Source: Burkholderiales bacterium | GTDB lineage: Bacteria; Pseudomonadota; Gammaproteobacteria; Burkholderiales; Burkholderiaceae_C | Length of the DNA: 18,659 bases | Assembly (NCBI GenBank): GCA_947448105.1 | Contig: CANFNE010000016.1 | Span: 1 to 18,659 of the forward strand | Direction of reading: 5' to 3' | Part shown: piece by piece, positions 1 to 7,644 of the stretch | Layout of the letters: each line of letters begins with the position of its first letter | Numbering within the stretch: position 1 is the first letter of the stretch | Translations under genes and position numbers: made by a program | Notes under the pieces: model-generated | Databases searched by the model: none | What the model was told of the DNA's origin: nothing | Seen by the model: only the letters and a program-made list of their open reading frames with translations

Positions 1-1
1 C

Positions 2-2212
2 TTGGAAGACACACCGTTTGACCTGGCCCGAGCCTTGGAGCAGCTGGGCGAACTTGACGAGGACGTGCGCCTGGGGCCCAGCACCGGCTCGGTGGTCAAT
101 GCCGCGCTGGCGCGCAATATTCCCTACAGCCGCATGACGGCGGGCAGCATGGTGCGCTTTGGCTGGGGCAGCAAACAGCGCCGCATCCAGGCGGCCGAAA
201 TAGACGCCACCAGCGCCATTGCCGAGGCTATCGCCCAAGACAAAGAACTCACCAAAAAGCTGCTGCATGCCGCAGGCGTGCCCGTGCCCATGGGCCGCGC
301 CGTGACGGATGCCGACGACGCCTGGCAAGCCGCGCTGGAAATTGGCCTGCCGGTGGTGGTCAAGCCGCTGGACGGCAACCAGGGCAAGGGCGTCACTGTC
401 AACATCACCACCGAGCCGCAGTTGCGCGCCGCCTATGCGGTGGCCACCGAGTTTCGCGACCGCATTCTGGTGGAGCGCTACATGCCGGGCAACGACTTTC
501 GCCTGCTGGTAGTGGGCGACAAGCTGGTGGCTGCGGCCCGGCGCGACCCGCCCAAGGTGGTAGGCGACGGCGTGCACACCGTGGCGCAACTGGTGGACCA
601 GGTCAACCTCGACCCCAAACGCGGCAGCGGCCACGCCACGTCACTCACCAAAATTCGCTTTGACGAAATCGCCCACGCCTGTCTGGCCGGCCAAGGCTTT
701 AGCGCCGACACTATTCCGGCCAAGGGCCAGCGCGTCAACCTGCGCAACAACGCCAACCTGTCCACCGGCGGCTCGGCCACCGACGTGACCGACGACGTGC
801 ACCCCGACGTGGCCGCCCGTGCGGTAGCAGCAGCGCACATGGTGGGCCTGCACATTTGCGGCGTGGACATGGTGTGCGACAGTATTCTTCGCCCCATTGA
901 AGAGCAAGGCGGCGGCGTGGTGGAAGTCAACGCGGCACCGGGTTTGCGTATGCACCTGAGCCCCTCGTTTGGCAAGGGCCGCCCGGTGGGCGAGGCCATC
1001 ATTTCACAGCTTTTTAAGAGCGGGCAAGACGGGCGCATCCCCATCATCGCGGTCACCGGCACCAATGGCAAAACTACGACGGTGCGCCTGATCTCGCACC
1101 TGCTGGCCCACCAGGGCTGGTGCGTGGGCATGACCAATACCGACGGCGTCTATGTGGGCGGCCAGTGCATTGACACCGGCGACTGCAGCGGCCCCAAGAG
1201 CGCCAAAAGCGTGCTGCACCACCCCGACGTGGACGCCGCCGTGCTGGAAACCGCGCGCGGTGGCGTGCTGCGCGAAGGTCTGGCCTTTGACTACTGCGAC
1301 GTGGCCGTGGTCACCAACGTGGGCAGCGGCGACCACCTGGGCCTGAACTACATCACCACGGTCGATGAGCTGGCGGTGCTCAAGCGCGTGATCGTGCAAA
1401 ACGTGTCGCCCAAGGGCACGGCCGTACTCAACGCCGCCGACCCGGTGGTGGCCAAAATGGCCGCCAAATGCAAAGGCGCAGTCACCTTTTTTGCGCTGGA
1501 CCAGTTCAACCCCGTCATGGCCACGCACCGCGCCCAGGGCCACGCCGTGGTTTATGTGGAAAACCAGCAGCTCGTCGCCGCCAAGGGTGCGGTCAAGCAC
1601 TACGTCAACCTGGCGGACATTCCGGTCACGCTGGGCGGCAGCATTGGCTTTCAGGTGGAAAACGTGATGGCCAGCGTGGCCGCCGTTTGGGCGCTGGGCC
1701 TGGACTGGGACACGATCCGCAGCGGCCTGGCCCATTTTTCAACCGACAACGACAACGCGGCCGGGCGCTTTAATGTGTTCCAGTACCGGGGTGCCACCGT
1801 GATTGCCGACTACGGCCACAACCCGGACGCGATGCTGGCCTTGGTCAACGCGGTCAACACCATGCCGGCCACCCGGCGCTCGGTGGTGATCAGCGGCCCG
1901 GGCGACCGGCGCGACCAGGACATCCGCCAGATCACCGAAATTTTGGGCGACACCTTTGAAGAGGTGGTGATGTTCGAAGACCAGTGCCAGCGCGGCCGCC
2001 AGGACGGTGAAGTGATGGCGCTCTTGCGCGAAGGCCTGGCCAGCGCCAAAAAAGCCACGCAACGTTCCGAGATTTATGGCGAATTTTTAGCCATCGACCA
2101 GGCCATGGACGCGCTGCAGGCGGGCGAGCTGTGCCTGATTTTGGTGGACCAGGTGGAAGAGGCCATGGCCTATATCGCCGCCAAGATCGCCAAGGACACG
2201 TCAGTCGCTTAA
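2..2212 (+). CDS. cphA: Cyanophycin synthetase, 5'-truncated by the window edge
   Basis: CphA makes cyanophycin (multi-L-arginyl-poly-L-aspartate), an insoluble nitrogen store, by ATP-dependent addition of Asp and Arg to a primer. The 736 visible residues show the junction motif LGPST (residues 24-28), an ATP-grasp region with KPLDGNQGKGV at 121-131, and a Mur-ligase-like half with the P-loop GTNGKTTT at 353-360. DYGHNPDAM begins at residue 603 and GPGDRRDQD lies near 632. Family members have roughly 130-160 residues before LGPST, here only 23, so the N-terminal domain lies upstream of the window. The TTG at position 2 is therefore probably an internal codon and not a start. The stop is TAA at 2210-2212. 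yghU follows after 25 bp on the same strand, so co-transcription is possible. A second, shorter paralogue (CphA') occurs in many Burkholderiales; which copy this is cannot be settled without the N-terminus. Confidence 0.95.
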   Translation: MEDTPFDLARALEQLGELDEDVRLGPSTGSVVNAALARNIPYSRMTAGSMVRFGWGSKQRRIQAAEIDATSAIAEAIAQDKELTKKLLHAAGVPVPMGRAVTDADDAWQAALEIGLPVVVKPLDGNQGKGVTVNITTEPQLRAAYAVATEFRDRILVERYMPGNDFRLLVVGDKLVAAARRDPPKVVGDGVHTVAQLVDQVNLDPKRGSGHATSLTKIRFDEIAHACLAGQGFSADTIPAKGQRVNLRNNANLSTGGSATDVTDDVHPDVAARAVAAAHMVGLHICGVDMVCDSILRPIEEQGGGVVEVNAAPGLRMHLSPSFGKGRPVGEAIISQLFKSGQDGRIPIIAVTGTNGKTTTVRLISHLLAHQGWCVGMTNTDGVYVGGQCIDTGDCSGPKSAKSVLHHPDVDAAVLETARGGVLREGLAFDYCDVAVVTNVGSGDHLGLNYITTVDELAVLKRVIVQNVSPKGTAVLNAADPVVAKMAAKCKGAVTFFALDQFNPVMATHRAQGHAVVYVENQQLVAAKGAVKHYVNLADIPVTLGGSIGFQVENVMASVAAVWALGLDWDTIRSGLAHFSTDNDNAAGRFNVFQYRGATVIADYGHNPDAMLALVNAVNTMPATRRSVVISGPGDRRDQDIRQITEILGDTFEEVVMFEDQCQRGRQDGEVMALLREGLASAKKATQRSEIYGEFLAIDQAMDALQAGELCLILVDQVEEAMAYIAAKIAKDTSVA

Positions 2213-2237
2213 GCGCCCCCCTTTTTGAAAGCAACAC

Positions 2238-3116
2238 ATGTCTAACACCACCGATTACGTCCCTCCCAAAATATGGACCTGGAACAAAGCCAATGGCGGG
2301 CGTTTTGCCAACATCAACCGCCCCGTGGCGGGCGCTACGCACGAGCAAGCCCTGCCGCGCGGCAAGCACCCGTTGCAGCTCTATTCGCTGGGTACGCCCA
2401 ACGGCGTCAAGGTCACGGTGATGCTCGAAGAGCTGCTGGCCCAGGGCCACAGCGGCGCCGAATACGACGCCTGGCTGATCCGCATCAACGAAGGCCAGCA
2501 GTTTGGCAGCGGCTTTGTGGCGGCCAACCCGAACTCCAAAATTCCGGCGCTGCTGGACTACAGCAATGGCGACTCGCCGGTGCGGGTGTTTGAGTCGGGC
2601 GCGATATTGCTGTACCTGGCCGAGAAGTTTGGCTCCCTGGTGCCCACCGACCCCGCGCTGCGCGCCGAATGCATGTCCTGGCTGTTCTGGCAAATGGGCA
2701 GCGCGCCTTATCTGGGCGGCGGCTTTGGGCACTTTTATGCCTATGCGCCCTTCAAGATCGAGTACGCGATTGACCGCTTTGCCATGGAAGTCAAACGCGA
2801 ACTCGACGTGCTCAACCGCCGCCTGGCCGAGAGCCGCTTTATTGCCGGAGACGACTACACCATTGCCGACATCGCCATCTGGCCCTGGTACGGCGGCATG
2901 GTCAAAGGCCAGATGTACGAAGGCGGCGAATTTTTGCAAGTGCAGGAATACACCCATGTCATCCGCTGGGCCGACGAGATCGCCAAACGCCCGGCCGTGC
3001 GCCGGGGCCGCATGGTCAACCGGGTGATGGGTCCGCTGGAAAGCCAGTTGCACGAGCGCCACGACGCCGGCGACTTTGACACCCAGACCCAGGACAAGCT
3101 GCAGGCCAAGGCCTGA
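2238..3116 (+). CDS. yghU: Glutathione S-transferase family, YghU-type disulfide-bond oxidoreductase
   Basis: This 292-residue protein is close to E. coli YghU (about 288 aa) along its length as I remember that sequence. Shared blocks include FANINRPV (residues 23-30), HPLQLYSLGTPNG (44-56), NPNSKIPAL, FESGAILLYLAEKFG, the GGGFGHFYAYAP block and the C-terminal LHERHDA. YghU is a cytosolic GST-fold enzyme of the Nu class that binds two glutathione molecules and reduces disulfides of small substrates. It lacks the usual catalytic Ser/Tyr of classic GSTs. The ATG at 2238 has only a weak purine stretch (GAAAG) upstream but gives the family's expected N-terminus. The gene ends 17 bp before the convergent stop of the enolase-family gene. 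A link to cyanophycin metabolism is not evident and adjacency may be incidental. Confidence 0.95.
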   Translation: MSNTTDYVPPKIWTWNKANGGRFANINRPVAGATHEQALPRGKHPLQLYSLGTPNGVKVTVMLEELLAQGHSGAEYDAWLIRINEGQQFGSGFVAANPNSKIPALLDYSNGDSPVRVFESGAILLYLAEKFGSLVPTDPALRAECMSWLFWQMGSAPYLGGGFGHFYAYAPFKIEYAIDRFAMEVKRELDVLNRRLAESRFIAGDDYTIADIAIWPWYGGMVKGQMYEGGEFLQVQEYTHVIRWADEIAKRPAVRRGRMVNRVMGPLESQLHERHDAGDFDTQTQDKLQAKA

Positions 3117-3133
3117 ACGTGCAGGTCCGTGCG

Positions 3134-4315
3134 CTAAGTGCGGGCAGGCGCGGGGCTGCAGGCCAGTTGCAAGGCCGCAATGTCGGGCGTCACGCCGATG
3201 CCCGGCGTCTCGTCCAGCGTGATGCAGCCGTCCACCACCTGCGCAAAGGACGGGGCCAGCAGGCTGCGCAACAGGTTGTCATTGGCGTCCACCTCCAACA
3301 GGCCATCCCCCCCGGCGGCCGCCAGCACATGGGCTGAGGCCATCAGGCCGATGCCCGCACCCAGGTAGTGCGGGCAAAAGCGCGTGCCACGCTCGCGGAT
3401 GGCTTGGATCACCGGCCAGCAGCCGGAAATACCGCCCCACTTGGCAATGTCAGGCTGCAGCACGCCAAAGGCCTGGCTTTCCAAGGCTTGCGCAAAGCGG
3501 GCCGCGCCGATCAGGTTTTCACCGGCGGCTAAGGCAATGCGAGCGCCCGCCTTCAACCCCTGCCAATCGGACACGCTGCTGTCCGTGCGCAGCGGCTCCT
3601 CCAGCCAGGCCAGACCAAACGGCGCCAGGCGCGGCAGCATGGCCAGCGCGTGGGGCAGGTCCCAGGCCTGGTTGACGTCGGCCATCAGCGCCGCGTCGGG
3701 GCCCAGCCAGCTGCGCAGCGCTGCCAGATTGGCCAGGTCTTGCACATCGTTAAAACCGATCTTGAGCTTGAAGGCGCGGTAGCCCTGGGCGTGTTTGCGC
3801 TGCACCACCGCCAACGCGCCTTCGGGGTTGATGCCGCTGGCGTACACCGGCACACGCCCCTGCTGGCCGCCCAGCAGGCGAAAAAGCGGCAGCCCGGCGC
3901 GGCGGGCGCACAGGTCCCACAGCGCCAGGTCCACGCCCGCGATCACCTGGGCGATCGGGCCGGGCTCGCCGCTTTGCAGCGCCAGCACCTCGGTCTTGCG
4001 CGTGGCATGGGCGTAGGCCTGGGCGGGGTCGGCAAAGTCTTGTTGTAGCAGCAGGGGCGCGACCACGGTATCGAGCAACCGGGCGCGGTGTTCGGCGCCA
4101 CAAGCCGGGAAGTTGCACCAAACCTCGCCCCAGCCCACGGCACCGTCCTCGCTTTGGGCCCGCACAAAGACTGCCGGGCGGTCGTGCATGGTGCCAAAGG
4201 AGGTGCGCACCGGCACGGGGCTGGGGCAGCGCAGCACAAAAGCCTGGAGGCGGGCCAGGCGCAGGGACAACATGCCAGACGGGGACAAGGACAACGGCAA
4301 AGCGGGGAGTTTCAT
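3134..4315 (-). CDS. Enolase superfamily protein, mandelate racemase subgroup (probable acid-sugar dehydratase or racemase)
   Basis: The 393-residue protein (from the ATG at 4315) has the layout of the mandelate racemase/muconate lactonizing enzyme family: an N-terminal capping domain, then a TIM-like barrel. Visible active-site elements are KLK (K183/K185), metal ligands D213 (ADVNQAW), E239 or E240 (LEEP) and E266 (AGEN), a D289 (QPDIAKWGG)-H316 (CPHYLGAG) dyad, and E341. A KxK motif plus an Asp-His dyad points to the mandelate racemase subgroup, which abstracts the alpha-proton of carboxylates to racemise or dehydrate them. No specific substrate is recognisable. An ATG at 4273 is an alternative start; neither has a convincing Shine-Dalgarno. 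Upstream in-frame codons to 4423 would overlap the divergent GMC gene and are unlikely. Divergence from the oxidoreductase pair suggests it handles an acid made by, or feeding into, that pathway. Confidence 0.88.
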   Translation of the reverse strand: MKLPALPLSLSPSGMLSLRLARLQAFVLRCPSPVPVRTSFGTMHDRPAVFVRAQSEDGAVGWGEVWCNFPACGAEHRARLLDTVVAPLLLQQDFADPAQAYAHATRKTEVLALQSGEPGPIAQVIAGVDLALWDLCARRAGLPLFRLLGGQQGRVPVYASGINPEGALAVVQRKHAQGYRAFKLKIGFNDVQDLANLAALRSWLGPDAALMADVNQAWDLPHALAMLPRLAPFGLAWLEEPLRTDSSVSDWQGLKAGARIALAAGENLIGAARFAQALESQAFGVLQPDIAKWGGISGCWPVIQAIRERGTRFCPHYLGAGIGLMASAHVLAAAGGDGLLEVDANDNLLRSLLAPSFAQVVDGCITLDETPGIGVTPDIAALQLACSPAPART

Positions 4316-4421
4316 GGCTAATAGTCTAAACGTACGGCATATAATACGTTTCGACTGCGCAAGGTCCAAAACGCTCTGAACTTTGACCTGTCGCAGCAAG
4401 CGCCAACCTGCCCGCCCCACC
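4316..4421. promoter_or_regulatory. Divergent promoter region between the enolase-family and GMC genes, with a perfect inverted repeat
   Basis: This 106-bp interval drives two divergent genes. It holds a perfect inverted repeat, AAACGTA (4328-4334) - 10 bp - TACGTTT (4345-4351). A consensus-like TATAAT lies on the plus strand at 4340-4345 but has no clear -35 at 17 bp. On the minus strand, TATTAT (4341-4346) lies 17 bp from a weak TTGGAC (4364-4369), a plausible promoter for the enolase gene. The inverted repeat overlaps the -10 hexamers on both strands, as expected for an operator. The GntR regulator at 10243-10980 is one candidate ligand, but this is inference only. Confidence 0.5.
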
Positions 4422-6041
4422 ATGAATACACCGACCTTAAACCAGGGTTTTGACTACATCATCGTCGGCGCAGGTTCCGCCGGTTGCGTGCTGGCCAACC
4501 GGCTGAGCGCTGATCCGGCCTGCCGTGTGCTGCTGCTCGAAGCCGGGGGGCCATCGCAAGGGTTTTGGCTGCGCTTGCCGGTGGGCTACTTTCGCACCAT
4601 CAATGACACGCGCTTTTCCTGGCAATTCCCTGTCGAGCCACAGGCCGAAACGGGCCAGCGCCCCATGGTTTGGCCGCGCGGCAAGGTGCTAGGCGGCTCC
4701 AGCGCCATCAACGGACTGCTGTATATCCGCGGCCAGCGCGCCGACTACGACGACTGGGCTGCGCTGGGCGCCACCGGCTGGAGCTACCGCGAAGTACTGC
4801 CCTACTTCAAACGCTCGGAACGCTATGGCGGCGGCGAAAGCGCGTTCCATGGCGGCGCAGGCGAGCTTGGCGTGTCCGATCTGCGCAACGACCACCCCTA
4901 TTGCGAAGCCTGGCTGGAGGCTGCCGCCCAAGCCGGCCACCCGCGCACCCCCGACTTCAATGGTCTGCAAAGCGACGGCATGGGGCGCTACCAACTCACC
5001 CTGCGCGGCCACTGGCGCTGCGACGCAGCCACCGCTTTTTTGACCCCGGCGCGCCAACGCGCCAACCTGACCATAGTCACCGGCGCCCACGCCAGCCGCG
5101 TCTTGCAGGACAAAGGCCGCGCCGTGGGCGTGGAGTGGGTCCAGGGCGGCGCCCGACATTGCGCGCACGCCGACGGCGAAGTGATTCTGGCCGCGGGCGC
5201 CTTGCAGTCGCCGCAGCTCTTGCAGCTCTCGGGCATTGGCCCGGCCAAGCTGCTGCGCCAGCACGGTATTGCGGTGCGGGTGGACGCGCCCGAGGTCGGC
5301 GAAAACTTGCAAGACCATTACCAGGCGCGCGTCATCGTCAAGCTGCGAAAAAAACATTCGCTCAACGACGACATCCGCAACCCATGGCGCCTGGCGCAGA
5401 TGGGTGCGCAGTGGCTGTTCCAGCAGCGCGGCCCTTTGACGGTAGGTGCCGGTCAGGTGGGCGGCCTGGCCTGCACCGAATACGCCGAAGGCGGGCGCGC
5501 CGACGTGCTGTTCAACGTGATGCCTTTGTCGGTGGACAAGCCGGGGGACGCGCTGCACCGCTTTTCGGGCTTTTCTGCGTCGGCCACGCAATGCCGGCCG
5601 CTGTCGCGCGGCAGCGTGCACCTGCGCTCGGGCGACCCGCTGGCGCCGCCGCGCATTGTGTCCAACTACTTGCAGCACCCGCATGACGCACGTGTGCTGG
5701 TGGCCGGGCTGCGCCAACTGCGCGAGATTTATGCCCAGCCCGCGTTCAAGCACCTGGTGACTGGCGAAGAGCATTTTCCCGGCGCGGGCGTGACCAGCAC
5801 TGAGGCACTCGAAGCCTTTGCGCGGCACAAAGGCGGCACCGTCTACCACCCGGTGGGCACCTGCCGTATGGGTGGCGACGCGGCCTCGGTGGTAGACGAA
5901 CGCTTAAGGGTGCGCGGGCTCGACGGCCTGCGCGTGATTGATGCATCCGTCATGCCGCGCATGGTGTCCACCAATACCAATGCCGCGGCCATCATGATCG
6001 GCGAAAAAGGCGCTGCCATGCTGCTCGAAGACGCCGCCTGA
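4422..6041 (+). CDS. GMC-family FAD-dependent alcohol/choline dehydrogenase-like oxidoreductase
   Basis: The 539-residue protein starts with a Rossmann FAD site, YIIVGAGSAG (G16, G18, G21), followed by the ADP-ribose Glu in LLLEAGG. GMC signature 1 (GKVLGGSSAINGLLYIRG) and signature 2 (GALQSPQLLQLSGIG) are intact. The catalytic pair is H476 (YHPVGTCRMG) and N520 (STNTNAAAI), spaced 44 residues apart as in choline oxidase (H466/N510). GMC dehydrogenases oxidise primary alcohols to aldehydes, passing electrons from FADH2 to the respiratory chain; relatives include BetA, AlkJ and polyethylene glycol dehydrogenase. The sequence is not a textbook BetA and the substrate is unknown. The ATG at 4422 gives the usual short lead before the FAD motif; the in-frame ATG at 4383 adds a basic tail unlikely to be real. 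The aldehyde dehydrogenase 89 bp downstream should take the next oxidation step. Confidence 0.93.
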   Translation: MNTPTLNQGFDYIIVGAGSAGCVLANRLSADPACRVLLLEAGGPSQGFWLRLPVGYFRTINDTRFSWQFPVEPQAETGQRPMVWPRGKVLGGSSAINGLLYIRGQRADYDDWAALGATGWSYREVLPYFKRSERYGGGESAFHGGAGELGVSDLRNDHPYCEAWLEAAAQAGHPRTPDFNGLQSDGMGRYQLTLRGHWRCDAATAFLTPARQRANLTIVTGAHASRVLQDKGRAVGVEWVQGGARHCAHADGEVILAAGALQSPQLLQLSGIGPAKLLRQHGIAVRVDAPEVGENLQDHYQARVIVKLRKKHSLNDDIRNPWRLAQMGAQWLFQQRGPLTVGAGQVGGLACTEYAEGGRADVLFNVMPLSVDKPGDALHRFSGFSASATQCRPLSRGSVHLRSGDPLAPPRIVSNYLQHPHDARVLVAGLRQLREIYAQPAFKHLVTGEEHFPGAGVTSTEALEAFARHKGGTVYHPVGTCRMGGDAASVVDERLRVRGLDGLRVIDASVMPRMVSTNTNAAAIMIGEKGAAMLLEDAA

Positions 6042-6130
6042 ACCGCGTGTCCAGGCGCTTGCCGCGTCCACCCTCGCCTGCCTTTACCCTTTCGACTTTC
6101 AACCATTTATTTTTTCAACCCAAACCCACC

Positions 6131-7573
6131 ATGAACGACTACCCCACCATCCAGCTCTACATCGACGGCCACTGGCGCCAAGGCGCGGGCGCGCGCAGCC
6201 TGCCCGTGCACAACCCCGCCACCGGCGCCGTGCTGGGCCAGGTGGCCTGCGCCGAAACATCGGACCTGGAAGAAGTGGCTGCAGCCGCTGAGCGTGGCTT
6301 TGCCGTATGGAAGCGCATCAGCGCCTTTGAGCGCTACAAAACCATGCGCAAAGCCGCGCAGCTGCTGCGCGAGCGTGTGGAACACGTGGCCCGGCTGCTG
6401 ACGCTCGAACAGGGCAAGCCCCTGGCCGAGGCGCGCATCGAAATTCTGGCGGGCGCCGACACCATCGACTGGTTTGCCGAAGAAGGCCGGCGCGCCTATG
6501 GCCGGGTGATTCCGGCGCGCCAGCACGACGTGTACCAACTGGTGGTTAAAGAGCCCGTGGGCCCGGTGGCGGCGTTCACGCCCTGGAACTTTCCGATCAA
6601 CCAGATCGTGCGCAAGCTCTCCGCAGCGCTGGCGGCCGGCTGCTCCATCATCGTCAAGGCCCCCGAAGAAACCCCGGCCTCACCGGCTGCGCTGATCCAG
6701 GCCTTTATTGACGCGGGCGTGCCTGCGGGCGTGGTCAACCTGGTCTATGGCGATCCGGCGCATATCTCTTCCTACCTGATCGCGCACCCGGCCATTCGCA
6801 AGATTTCGTTTACCGGCTCCACGCCGGTGGGCAAGCAACTCGCCGCCATGGCCGGTCTGCACATGAAGCGCATGACCATGGAGCTCGGCGGTCACGCCCC
6901 GGTGGTGATTTTTGACGACGCCGACGTGGAACTCGCCGCCAAAACCATGGTGGCAAGCAAGTTCCGCAATGCCGGCCAGGTCTGCGTGTCGCCCACGCGC
7001 TTTTTGGTGCAAGAAGGCGTCTACAAAGACTTCGTCGCGCAGTTCGTGATGCACGCCGAGAAGTTGCAAGTGGGCAGCGGCCTGGAGGCGACCACGACCA
7101 TGGGCCCGCTGGCCAACCCACGCCGCAAGGCCGCCATGGAAAACCTGGTGGCCGATGCGCGCACGCAGCACGCGCACATCCACACCGGCGGCAATCCCGT
7201 GGGCAGCGCAGGCAATTTTTGGGCGCCCACGGTGATTACCGAGCTGCCGACCACAGCGCGCGCCATGACCGAAGAACCCTTCGGCCCGCTGGCACTCATC
7301 AACCCCTTTGCCACGTTGGACGACGCAGTGCGTGAGGCCAACCGCCTACCTTTTGGCCTGGCAGCGTACGCCTGGACCCGCTCGGCACGCACGGCGCAGC
7401 AGATTGCCGCGGCCATTGAAACCGGCATGATCACGATCAACCATTTGGGAATAGGTATGCCCGAGACACCGTTTGGTGGCGTCAAGGATTCCGGCTATGG
7501 ATCCGAAGGCGGCACCGAGGCGCTGGAGGCGTATATGAACCCGAAGTTTGTGTCACAGGCCGGCCTGATTTAA
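6131..7573 (+). CDS. NAD(P)-dependent aldehyde dehydrogenase (succinate-semialdehyde dehydrogenase-like)
   Basis: At 480 residues this has the standard ALDH length and all core residues: N153 (PWNF), K176 (IIVKAPEE), the coenzyme loop FTGSTPVG at 228-235, the general base E251 (MELGGHAP) and the nucleophile C285 (NAGQVCVSP). It oxidises an aldehyde to the carboxylate with NAD(P)+. Overall wording is closest to the GabD/SSADH and alpha-ketoglutarate-semialdehyde groups and not to BetB, but related ALDHs vary widely in substrate. The start is ATG 6131 (MNDYPTIQLYIDGHW). The preceding leader is pyrimidine-rich with no visible Shine-Dalgarno. An upstream in-frame start at 6047 would add 28 low-complexity residues and is not supported. 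The gene follows the GMC dehydrogenase on the same strand with 89 bp between, consistent with one operon for a two-step alcohol-to-acid conversion. Confidence 0.94.
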   Translation: MNDYPTIQLYIDGHWRQGAGARSLPVHNPATGAVLGQVACAETSDLEEVAAAAERGFAVWKRISAFERYKTMRKAAQLLRERVEHVARLLTLEQGKPLAEARIEILAGADTIDWFAEEGRRAYGRVIPARQHDVYQLVVKEPVGPVAAFTPWNFPINQIVRKLSAALAAGCSIIVKAPEETPASPAALIQAFIDAGVPAGVVNLVYGDPAHISSYLIAHPAIRKISFTGSTPVGKQLAAMAGLHMKRMTMELGGHAPVVIFDDADVELAAKTMVASKFRNAGQVCVSPTRFLVQEGVYKDFVAQFVMHAEKLQVGSGLEATTTMGPLANPRRKAAMENLVADARTQHAHIHTGGNPVGSAGNFWAPTVITELPTTARAMTEEPFGPLALINPFATLDDAVREANRLPFGLAAYAWTRSARTAQQIAAAIETGMITINHLGIGMPETPFGGVKDSGYGSEGGTEALEAYMNPKFVSQAGLI

Positions 7574-7593
7574 GCCGCAGCTGGCGCTTGGAT

Positions 7594-7613
7594 GAGGGGC
7601 AGTGCTGCCCCTC
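7594..7613. terminator. Stem-loop between convergent operons (bidirectional terminator candidate)
   Basis: GAGGGGCAG (7594-7602) and CTGCCCCTC (7605-7613) are perfect complements around TG; in practice about seven pairs would close a six-base loop. CTTG and CAAG can extend the stem with a small bulge. It lies 20 bp after the ALDH stop and 31 bp past the sulfatase stop on the other strand. No clean T-run follows on either strand, although the plus strand continues T-rich (TACTTCTTCCC twice). It may act as a terminator or as a 3'-end stabiliser. Confidence 0.6.
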
Positions 7614-7621
7614 CAAGTCCC

Positions 7622-7644
7622 TACTTCTTCCCTTACTTCTTCCC
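7622..7644. repeat. Short tandem direct repeat, TACTTCTTCCC x2
   Basis: TACTTCTTCCC occurs at 7622-7632 and again at 7634-7644, a 12-bp period, directly after the minus-strand stop codon of the sulfatase. On the minus strand the unit reads GGGAAGAAGTA. A slipped-strand duplication of the gene's 3' flank is the simplest reading; no function is evident. Confidence 0.7.

Noticed and set aside
2..4. TTG as the genuine start of cyanophycin synthetase
   Set aside because: The family's N-terminal domain is missing before LGPST, so the frame almost certainly continues upstream of the window.
1932..3062. 376-codon minus-strand frame spanning the end of cphA and yghU
   Set aside because: It crosses two well-supported genes in antisense and shows no family features.
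4689..5849. 386-codon minus-strand frame opposite the GMC gene
   Set aside because: The plus strand carries both GMC signatures and the catalytic His/Asn pair; the antisense product is compositionally biased and unrecognisable.
7622..7644. Start of a CRISPR or larger repeat array
   Set aside because: Only two 11-bp copies with a 12-bp period exist, with no spacers and no cas genes.
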